In this document: in pieces, positions 1 through 5,149 of the stretch
Position numbering within the stretch: the first letter of the stretch is position 1
How the letters are laid out: each line of letters opens with the position of its first letter
Assembly (NCBI GenBank): GCA_964502465.1
Contig: CAZCWX010000693.1
Coordinates: 1 to 5,280, forward strand
Direction of reading: 5' to 3'
Length of the DNA: 5,280 bases
DNA from: CAZCWX01 sp964502465
GTDB taxonomy: Bacteria; Desulfobacterota; Binatia; Bin18
Position numbers and translations under genes: made by a program
The notes under the pieces: model-generated
What the model was told of the DNA's origin: nothing
What the model saw: the letters and a program-made list of their open reading frames with translations, nothing else
Databases searched by the model: none

Positions 1-906
1 GTTTGTCACACCGACGTGCACATTCGCAGCGGGGAGTTTCCCCTGCCGCCGACGTGGGCACTCCCTCTCACCCTCGGCCACGAGAACGCCGGATACGTCG
101 AGGCCACCGGGCCCGAGGTGACCACCTTGAAACCCGGAGACGCCGTCGCTGTATGGGGTGGCCGAGGCTGCGGGTCTTGCCGAATCTGTCGCCAAGGGGA
201 CGAGCAGTGTTGCAACATGGGGACTTGGCTCCAAGGTGGGTACGCCGAGTTCATGCACATTCCGTCTCCACGATTTCTGCTGAAGCTTCAAGGAGTTGAC
301 CCGGTCGAAGCCGCACCTTTAGCTGACGCTGGACTGACCCCCTACCGTGCAATCAAGAAGACCCTGCCCTACCTCTATCCTGGAGCCTCAGTCGCCGTGC
401 TTGGCGTCGGGGGACTGGGCCATATGGCGCTCCAGATTCTGGAGGCTATCGCCCCGCAGGTGCGCGTCATCGCGGTCGACGTATCCGAGGAGAAGCTCGC
501 CATGGCTCGCGAACTGGGGGCAGAATATGCGGTCGACGCCCGCCAGGACGCCGCTGCCGCGATCGTCAGGCTGACGGATGGTGAGGGCGTGCAGGCGGTC
601 ATCGATCTCGTAGGCAGTGACTCAACGCTGAGAACCGCTGCGGCCGCTGCCGGCAGGAAGAGCATCATCGTGGTCGTCGGCCTTGGGGGAGGCGCGTTGC
701 CGTATTCCTTCTTCGGGGTTCGTGCGGAATGCACCGTGACCTGCAGCTACTGGGGCTCCTATACGGACTTCGAGGAATTGCTCGCGCTCGCGCGCCAGGG
801 CGCTGTGCGAGCGAAGATTCAGCAGTTTTCCCTCGATGGGGTCAACGATGCCCTGGATCTTCTGGCTCAAGGTGGGATTCAGGGTCGAGCTGTAGTGACG
901 CTATGA
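1..906 (+). CDS. NAD-dependent zinc-containing secondary alcohol dehydrogenase (MDR family), 5' truncated
   Basis: Cytoplasmic medium-chain dehydrogenase expected to interconvert alcohols and aldehydes or ketones with NAD(H). The frame is open from base 1, so the true start lies upstream; 301 residues are present and about 35-40 are missing if the usual length of about 345 holds. Window residues: Cys2 in the VCHTD motif (catalytic zinc), His27-Glu28 in LTLGHENAG, and Asp109 in PLADAGLTPY as likely third zinc ligand. A structural-zinc lobe has Cys57, Cys60, Cys63 and Cys71. The Rossmann fold starts at GVGGLG (135-140), and Asp160 at the end of the second strand favours NAD over NADP. The C-terminus (GIQGRAVVTL) is complete, with TGA at 904-906. 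It resembles the Rhodococcus ADH-A type from memory. The natural substrate cannot be read from sequence. No convincing attC site belongs to this gene, so it may be chromosomal flank rather than a cassette. Confidence 0.93.
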   Translation, partial: VCHTDVHIRSGEFPLPPTWALPLTLGHENAGYVEATGPEVTTLKPGDAVAVWGGRGCGSCRICRQGDEQCCNMGTWLQGGYAEFMHIPSPRFLLKLQGVDPVEAAPLADAGLTPYRAIKKTLPYLYPGASVAVLGVGGLGHMALQILEAIAPQVRVIAVDVSEEKLAMARELGAEYAVDARQDAAAAIVRLTDGEGVQAVIDLVGSDSTLRTAAAAAGRKSIIVVVGLGGGALPYSFFGVRAECTVTCSYWGSYTDFEELLALARQGAVRAKIQQFSLDGVNDALDLLAQGGIQGRAVVTL

Positions 907-937
907 CCGAGGTTCGCTCGCCGTTCAACTACTATAC

Positions 938-944
938 GTTAGGC
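938..944 (+). other. Integron core site (GTTAGGC), upstream border of the toxin-antitoxin cassette
   Basis: GTTAGGC fits the R' core consensus GTTRRRY, with the crossover expected between G938 and T939. Its reverse complement, GCCTAAC, is exactly the R'' box at 1553-1559, the complementarity expected between the two ends of one cassette. No RYYYAAC box with a matching arm is visible at the normal 50-130 bp upstream. The left border could therefore be an attI site, a degraded attC, or a secondary integration site. The seven-base match alone would be weak; the pairing with 1553-1559 gives it weight. Confidence 0.7.
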
Positions 945-955
945 TCTGGCTAGGC

Positions 956-982
956 AAAGCTCTTTACAAGAAAGGTCTTTAC
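956..982 (+). promoter_or_regulatory. Duplicated palindrome, candidate toxin-antitoxin operator
   Basis: Two 12-base copies, AAAGCTCTTTAC (956-967) and AAAGGTCTTTAC (971-982), differ at one base and are spaced 15 bp start to start. Each contains the palindrome AAAG-NN-CTTT. The second copy overlaps the purine-rich ribosome-binding region and ends 4 bases before the toxin start. Phd/YefM-type complexes are known to autoregulate by binding paired short palindromes near their promoter, so an operator role is inferred from position and symmetry. I could not identify a convincing -35/-10 pair for this transcript. Confidence 0.45.
970..975 (+). promoter_or_regulatory. Ribosome binding site for the toxin gene (GAAAGG)
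   Basis: GAAAGG lies 11 bases before the TTG at 987. The frame is open only from 954, after the TAG at 951-953, and TTG is the only usual initiator before the conserved YRIEYSPEAEE segment. This makes TTG the likely start. The modest Shine-Dalgarno match and rare start codon suggest low toxin translation. Confidence 0.5.
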
Positions 983-986
983 TGAA

Positions 987-1289
987 TTGCCTCCTTACCG
1001 GATTGAATACTCACCTGAGGCAGAAGAGCATTTGCGATTCTTAACCGCACGCCAGCGCACCACGGTCCTAGACGGTGTGGACGAACGATTGGTGTACGAG
1101 CCGCTGGTAGAAACGAGAAACCGTAAACCCATGCGCCCAAATCCGTTGGCTCCCTGGGAGGTACGGATTGGCAATTTGCGGGTGTATTATGACGTGGAAG
1201 AAGTTCCAGAACCGGTCGTACATATTCGCGCGGTCGGCATCAAGGAACGGAATCGCGTACGTATCGGCAAAGAGGTCATCGAGCTATGA
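987..1289 (+). CDS. RelE/ParE-family toxin of a type II toxin-antitoxin system
   Basis: Protein of 100 residues with the layout of the RelE/ParE superfamily: an N-terminal strand (YRIEYSPEAEEHL, 4-16), helices to about residue 40, a basic central segment (TRNRKPMRPN, 43-52), then the strand pair WEVRIGNLRVYYDVEE (57-72) and a C-terminal strand VVHIRAVGIK (77-86). The W-x-x-R-x-G-x-x-R-V-x-Y pattern is the strongest signature. Family members are either ribosome-dependent mRNA endonucleases (RelE) or gyrase poisons (ParE); the sequence does not decide between them, and I assign no catalytic residues. The stop codon overlaps the antitoxin start as ATGA, giving translational coupling. The toxin comes first, the reverse of the commoner order. 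Length is normal and nothing looks broken, so it is probably functional and held in check by the downstream partner. Confidence 0.87.
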   Translation: MPPYRIEYSPEAEEHLRFLTARQRTTVLDGVDERLVYEPLVETRNRKPMRPNPLAPWEVRIGNLRVYYDVEEVPEPVVHIRAVGIKERNRVRIGKEVIEL

Positions 1290-1558
1290 GAGTTATTGAG
1301 AAGACCAAGGCAACCGCTCCCTTAGCGGAGTATACGACAGGGGTGAAAAAAGAACCAGTTATTGTGACCAGCAAAGGGAAACCGATTGCTGCGCTCGTGT
1401 CAGTAGAAAATGCTGACCTAGAGACCGTTTCGTTAAGTACCAACCGAAAATTCCTGAAGTTGATTGAGCGTTCGCGTGCTCGTCAACGTACGGAAGGCGG
1501 GATTTCTAGTGAGGAGATGCGACGAAGACTTGGGGTGAAGAAGGCCGGCCGAGCCTAA
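1286..1558 (+). CDS. Phd/YefM-family antitoxin
   Basis: Protein of 90 residues. The Phd/YefM-type core is EPVIVTSKGKPIAALVSVEN (23-42): a strand and turn with KGKP followed by the hydrophobic ALVSVE strand, which forms the DNA-binding dimer domain in this family. The rest (about 50-90) is charged and helical, as expected for the flexible tail that wraps and neutralises the toxin. The ATG overlaps the toxin stop by 4 nt (ATGA), so the two are translated together. The complex probably represses its own operon, perhaps at the duplicated palindrome at 956-982. The TAA stop at 1556-1558 lies within the GCCTAAC R'' box of the attC site, so the gene fills the cassette to its very end. The N-terminal TAPLAEY stretch is slightly longer and less conserved than I would expect. 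Family assignment is firm; toxin pairing is inferred from the overlap. Confidence 0.85.
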   Translation: MRVIEKTKATAPLAEYTTGVKKEPVIVTSKGKPIAALVSVENADLETVSLSTNRKFLKLIERSRARQRTEGGISSEEMRRRLGVKKAGRA

Positions 1559-1652
1559 CACTCGCCTCCAGTGCGACCGCGGCCCGCGAGCGGTTCGGAG
1601 TGAAGGCGAAACGCTACGGTGGGGCCGCGGCGGCTGAGGCGAAACGTTAGAT
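1553..1652 (+). other. attC recombination site (100 bp) of the toxin-antitoxin cassette
   Basis: The R'' box GCCTAAC (1553-1559, RYYYAAC) and R' box GTTAGAT (1646-1652, GTTRRRY) bound an imperfect palindrome. Visible pairings: CTAAC 1555-1559 with GTTAG 1646-1650; L'' CGCCTC 1563-1568 with L' GAGGCG 1636-1641; AG 1570-1571 with CT 1634-1635, leaving C1569 unpaired (a G on the bottom strand, like the extrahelical G that orients recombination in known attC sites). After a short unpaired spacer, CCGCGGCCC 1577-1585 pairs with GGGCCGCGG 1622-1630, AGCG 1589-1592 with CGCT 1612-1615, and TTCG 1594-1597 with CGAA 1607-1610 below a 9-nt loop. Box spacing, length, extra base and central spacer all match the attC plan, not a terminator; no U-tract follows. 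Confidence 0.88.
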
Positions 1653-1686
1653 GACAGCAACAACTGTCTGTCCGACAGGATGACAG
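1651..1686 (+). repeat. ATGACAG direct repeats flanking a CTGTC/GACAG hairpin in the leader of the large gene
   Basis: ATGACAG occurs at 1651-1657 and 1680-1686. Between them CTGTC (1664-1668) can pair with GACAG at 1674-1678 across a 5-nt loop, or instead with GACAG at 1653-1657. The mutually exclusive pairings could form a regulator-binding site or alternative RNA folds. No function is known to me, and the element overlaps the R' box only at its first two bases. Confidence 0.4.
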
Positions 1687-1700
1687 AGAACAGAATGTCC

Positions 1701-1726
1701 GGTCATAACAGAGACGTAATATGACC
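1701..1726 (+). promoter_or_regulatory. Inverted repeat overlapping the start codon of the cyclase-STAND gene
   Basis: GGTCATA (1701-1707) and TATGACC (1720-1726) are perfect reverse complements separated by 12 bases. The ATG at 1721-1723 lies inside the right arm. The weak purine run AGAGA (1710-1714) that would serve as ribosome-binding site lies in the loop. In RNA this would form a small hairpin occluding the start codon; in DNA it could be an operator. A regulatory role is inference. Confidence 0.35.
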
Positions 1727-4700
1727 TTTGATGAAGTATTGGACCAAGTGCGGGAGCTGTTACAGAGCAAAGGCCGGATGGCCTATCGCGCGCTGAAACG
1801 CCGCTTCGCGTTGGATGACGAGTATCTGGAAGACCTGAAAGCGGAACTGATCGACGCCGAACACGTGGCGCACGATGAAGATGGGAAAGTCCTGGTCTGG
1901 ACGGGCGGCACACCGAAGGGTGAAACGGCGAAAGGGGAGAAAGGCGAAACAGAGAAACCCCCGACTTCCTCTGACGCGAGCCCCCAGGGCGCTCGACGTG
2001 AAGCCGAGCGTCGTCAGCTCACCGTGATGTTCTGCGACCTGGTCGGTTCCACCGCGCTCTCCGAGCGACTCGACCCTGAGGAGTTGCGGGAAGTGGTCAG
2101 CGCCTATCATGAGACCTGCGCCGGTGCCATCAGTCGCTATGCAGGACATACCGCCCAGCACTTGGGCGATGGCTTGTTAGTGTACTTTGGCTATCCCGTG
2201 GCGCATGAGGATGATGCGCCACGGGCGGTGCGGACGAGCTTAGAGATTCTGTCGGCGCTCGCGTCCCTCAATGCGCAACTGCCGCCCACCATAAGGGCAC
2301 GGTTACCGCACCCCGTCCAGGTGCGCATCGGCGTGCACACAGGTTTAGTGGTCATCGGCGAAATCGGCAGCAGCGAGAAACGAGAGATCCTGGCCTTGGG
2401 TGAGACACCCAACATTGCCGCGCGACTGCAAGGGTTGGCCGAGCCCGACACAGTAGTCATCAGCGGAGCGACCTATCGCCTGGTGCAGGGGTTATTCGAG
2501 TGCCAAAACCGTGACCCTCAAGAGTTGAAAGGCATCTCGACTCCATTCCCGCTGTACCGTGTTGTGCGCGAGAGTGAGGCGCAGAGCCGTTTTGAGGTCG
2601 CAGTCACCACCGGCTTAACACCGCTGGTAGGCCGGGAGGAAGAGGTCGGGCTGCTGTGGCAGCGTTGGGAGCGGGTCAAAGAGGGAGCCGGGCAAGTAGT
2701 GTTGTTGAGCGGGGAGCCGGGCATTGGCAAATCGCGTCTGGTGCAGGTGCTCAAAGGGCGAGTGGCGCAAGAAGGGTACACACGCATCGAGTTTCGCTGT
2801 TCGCCCTATTATCAGAACACTGCCTTCTATCCGGTGATCGAACATGTACAGCGATTCCTGCAGTTTCGTCGGGACGATACCCCTGAGGAGAAGCTGAGCA
2901 AGCTGGAGCGAGCTTTGGAGTCGTATAGGTTCGATCTGAAAGAGATAGTCCCTTTCTTGGCAGCTCTTCTGTCGCTTCCCGCTCTCCGCTTCCCGCTTCC
3001 CGTTCTCACGCCCCAGAAACAGAAGCAGAAGACGCAAGAGGCGTTAGTGGCGTGGCTGCTGAAGGAGGCGGAACGACAGGCAGTGTTGGCAGCCTGGGAA
3101 GACCTGCACTGGGCCGATCCCTCCACGCTGGAGTTGCTCGATCTCTTGATTAACCAGGCTCCCACGGTCCGCATCTACATGCTGCTGACCTTCCGGCCGG
3201 AGTTCACCCCGCCGTGGGCGAGCCATTCCCACCTCACCCTGCTCACGCTCAGCCGCTTACCTCGTCCGCAGGCGGAGGTAATGGTCACACGGGTCACGGG
3301 TGGCAAGGCGCTACCGATGGAAGTGGTGCAGCAGATTGTGGCCAAGACCGATGGGGTGCCGCTGTTTGTGGAAGAGTTGACCAAGACGGTGCTGGAGTCA
3401 GGGCTGGTCAGAGCGACGAACGGGCATTATGAGCTGACCGGCCTACTGCCACTGCTGGCCATTCCTGCCACACTGCAAGACTCCCTCATGGCCCGGCTCG
3501 ATCGGCTGGCCACGGTCAAAGAGGTGGCGCAGCTCGGAGCGACTCTGGGACGAGAGTTTTCCTATGAATTACTCCGGGCGGTCTCACCTCGGGATGAGGC
3601 GACGTTACAACGAGAGCTAGCGCAGTTAGTGGATGCCGAGTTTCTCTTCCAGCGAGGGTTGCCGCCGCAGGCGCAATACCTCTTTAAACATGCCCTGATC
3701 CAGGATACGGCCTATCAGTCACTGCTTAAGAGCAAGCGGCAGCAGTATCACCAGCAGATAGCCAAGGTATTGGCGGAACGCTTTCCTGAGACCACAGAAA
3801 CCCAACCGGAACTGCTGGCCCATCATTACACTGAGGCGGGGCTCATAGGGCAAGCTATTTCCTACTGGCAGAAGGCAGGCCAGAGAGCCATCGGCCGCTC
3901 GGCCCTCGTGGAAGGAGTCACTCACCTTACTAAGGGACTGGAGTTGCTTAAGACCCTGCCGGATACTCCTGAGCACGCCCAGCAAGAACTCACACTGCTC
4001 ATCACCCTGGGGCTTCCACTGTGGAACACCAAGGGCTATGGAGCACCAGAAGTGGGACAAGCCTTTGCCCGGGCGCGAGAGTTATGTCAGCAGATAGGCG
4101 AAACCCCGCAGCTCTTCATGGCGATACAGGGACTGTGTGGGTTTTATATAGTGCGGGCGGAGTACAGGACGGCACGCGAGTTGGCTGAGCAGTGCCTCAC
4201 CCTGGCCCAGCGCGTACAAGACCCAGTGATGCTCCTCTGGGCCCATCCAATGCTGGCGAATGTCTTGTTCTATTTTGGGGAATTGACCCAAACCCGAGCC
4301 CATGGGGAGCAGGGACTTGCCCTCTATGACCCCCGGCAGCACCGTTCCGTGGCTTTCTCGACGGGACATGACCTCGGGGTGCATTGCCTTTCTTATGCGC
4401 TTGCGACCCTGTGGTTGCTGGGCTATCCCGACCAGGCCCTGAAGAGGAACTCCGAAAATCTGGGCTTGGCCCAAGAGTTAGCTCTCCCCAGTGTGATGGC
4501 TTTTGCCTTGTACTGGGCTGTCTGGCTCCACCACGCCCACCAGGAGGGACAGGCAGCCCAAGAGCAAGCCGGGGTACTCATTGCGCTCGCTCGCGAGCAC
4601 GGGTTTCCATGGTTTCTGGCAGCAGGAACTATCCTGTGCGGCTGGGCGCTAGCCGAGCAGGGACAAGGAGAGGAAGGGATTGCGCAGATACGCCAAGGCC

Positions 4701-5140
4701 TGACTGCCTACCGGGCCCAGGGGGCAGAGCAACAGCGGACACTCTTTCTCGCTCTACTGGCCGAGGCGTGTGGAAAAGCAGGCCACACCGAGGAGGGGCT
4801 CGCTGCACTGGCCGAGGCGCTGACGATGGTGGACCACACTGGAGAGTGTGTCTATGAGGCGGAGCTGTATCGACTGAAAGGCGAACTGTTACTACAGTCT
4901 AGCGTCCAGGGTCTAGCGTCAGAAGCTGAGGCGTGTTTTCTCACGGCCATTGAGATTGCACGTCAGCAGCAGGCGAAATCGCTGGAACTGCGAGCGGTAA
5001 TGAGCTTGGCTCGCCTATGGCAGCAGAGCAAGAGGAACGAAGCTCGGCAAATGCTGGCGGAGATTTATGGCTGGTTCACGGAAGGCTTTGATACGAAGGA
5101 CTTGCAAGAGGCAAAGAGACTCATTGAAGAGTTATCGTAG
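1721..5140 (+). CDS. Class III nucleotide cyclase-STAND ATPase-TPR signalling protein
   Basis: Cytoplasmic protein of 1139 residues, without signal peptide or membrane segment. Domains: N-terminal helical, possibly winged-helix, unit (1-62); charged linker from an octamer DNA repeat (64-82); class III cyclase domain (about 97-283); STAND/AAA ATPase (about 300-600) with Walker A GEPGIGKS (331-338), Walker B WEDLHWAD (459-466) and GVPLFVEEL (545-553); alpha-helical TPR-like sensor region (about 650-1139) ending in GWFTEGFD. Cyclase metal Asp106 and Asp150 and transition-state Asn231 and Arg235 are present, but the substrate-selecting Lys is Gln146 and the Asp position aligns with Leu224. ATP or GTP use, or cyclase activity at all, is therefore uncertain. 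ATG 1721 is the first start after the TAA at 1706-1708; its ribosome-binding site is weak. The architecture resembles mycobacterial Rv0386-type cyclase-ATPase proteins, with a TPR-like tail instead of a LuxR domain. The ligand is unknown. Confidence 0.92.
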   Translation: MTFDEVLDQVRELLQSKGRMAYRALKRRFALDDEYLEDLKAELIDAEHVAHDEDGKVLVWTGGTPKGETAKGEKGETEKPPTSSDASPQGARREAERRQLTVMFCDLVGSTALSERLDPEELREVVSAYHETCAGAISRYAGHTAQHLGDGLLVYFGYPVAHEDDAPRAVRTSLEILSALASLNAQLPPTIRARLPHPVQVRIGVHTGLVVIGEIGSSEKREILALGETPNIAARLQGLAEPDTVVISGATYRLVQGLFECQNRDPQELKGISTPFPLYRVVRESEAQSRFEVAVTTGLTPLVGREEEVGLLWQRWERVKEGAGQVVLLSGEPGIGKSRLVQVLKGRVAQEGYTRIEFRCSPYYQNTAFYPVIEHVQRFLQFRRDDTPEEKLSKLERALESYRFDLKEIVPFLAALLSLPALRFPLPVLTPQKQKQKTQEALVAWLLKEAERQAVLAAWEDLHWADPSTLELLDLLINQAPTVRIYMLLTFRPEFTPPWASHSHLTLLTLSRLPRPQAEVMVTRVTGGKALPMEVVQQIVAKTDGVPLFVEELTKTVLESGLVRATNGHYELTGLLPLLAIPATLQDSLMARLDRLATVKEVAQLGATLGREFSYELLRAVSPRDEATLQRELAQLVDAEFLFQRGLPPQAQYLFKHALIQDTAYQSLLKSKRQQYHQQIAKVLAERFPETTETQPELLAHHYTEAGLIGQAISYWQKAGQRAIGRSALVEGVTHLTKGLELLKTLPDTPEHAQQELTLLITLGLPLWNTKGYGAPEVGQAFARARELCQQIGETPQLFMAIQGLCGFYIVRAEYRTARELAEQCLTLAQRVQDPVMLLWAHPMLANVLFYFGELTQTRAHGEQGLALYDPRQHRSVAFSTGHDLGVHCLSYALATLWLLGYPDQALKRNSENLGLAQELALPSVMAFALYWAVWLHHAHQEGQAAQEQAGVLIALAREHGFPWFLAAGTILCGWALAEQGQGEEGIAQIRQGLTAYRAQGAEQQRTLFLALLAEACGKAGHTEEGLAALAEALTMVDHTGECVYEAELYRLKGELLLQSSVQGLASEAEACFLTAIEIARQQQAKSLELRAVMSLARLWQQSKRNEARQMLAEIYGWFTEGFDTKDLQEAKRLIEELS
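1919..1958 (+). repeat. Degenerate octamer tandem repeat (5 x 8 bp) in the interdomain linker
   Basis: Five consecutive units, GGTGAAAC, GGCGAAAG, GGGAGAAA, GGCGAAAC and AGAGAAAC, approximate GGCGAAAC. They encode the charged low-complexity linker around residues 67-79, between the N-terminal unit and the cyclase domain. GGCGAAAC also occurs twice in the attC site just upstream (1605-1612 and 1638-1645). Confidence 0.6.
2973..3007 (+). repeat. Heptamer tandem repeat (5 x 7 bp) inside the ATPase domain
   Basis: CGCTTCC, CGCTCTC, CGCTTCC, CGCTTCC and CGTTCTC follow one another without a gap. They encode residues about 418-429 (LPALRFPLPV), a proline-rich loop between Walker A and Walker B. Gain or loss of one 7-bp unit would shift the frame; three units (21 bp) would keep it. 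Confidence 0.75.
4897..4924 (+). repeat. Heptamer tandem repeat (4 x 7 bp) near the C-terminal end
   Basis: GTCTAGC, GTCCAGG, GTCTAGC and GTCAGAA; the 10-mer GTCTAGCGTC is exactly duplicated 14 bp apart (4897-4906 and 4911-4920). It encodes the short loop QSSVQGLASE (about 1059-1068) between two helices of the TPR-like region, where insertions would be tolerated structurally. Confidence 0.6.
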
Positions 5141-5149
5141 GAGAGTGTC

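Larger units (their letters stand above)
939..1646 (+). mobile_element. Integron gene cassette carrying a toxin-antitoxin module
   Basis: The 708-bp unit runs from the crossover point in GTTAGGC to the crossover point in GTTAGAT. It has classic cassette architecture: a short leader (48 bp), compact coding content in one orientation, and an attC site at the 3' end that begins inside the last codons. The 5' end TTAGGC is complementary to the R'' box GCCTAAC, so the excised circle would carry a perfectly paired R box. The toxin and antitoxin genes look less GC-rich than the dehydrogenase upstream, consistent with separate origin, although this was judged by eye. Toxin-antitoxin pairs are well-known passengers of chromosomal integrons, where they help stabilise long arrays. 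No integrase gene is in the window, so mobility here is inferred. Confidence 0.8.

Noticed and set aside
840..846. GGTCAAC as the R'' box of an attC for the dehydrogenase
   Set aside because: It has one mismatch to RYYYAAC, lies 60 bases inside the coding region, and its following bases do not pair with the arm before GTTAGGC.
913..938. TATACG at 933-938 as a -10 box for the toxin-antitoxin operon
   Set aside because: The only -35-like hexamer, TTCGCT at 913-918, is a poor match at 14-bp spacing, so no promoter is claimed.
1575..1630. GC-rich hairpin after the antitoxin as a rho-independent terminator
   Set aside because: There is no T-run after any arm, and the pairing continues outward into the R and L boxes of the attC site.
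1760..4474. Long open frames on the minus strand and other + frames within the large gene and the dehydrogenase
   Set aside because: They overlap clearly conserved proteins, show no recognisable domains and have compositions typical of shadow frames in GC-rich DNA.
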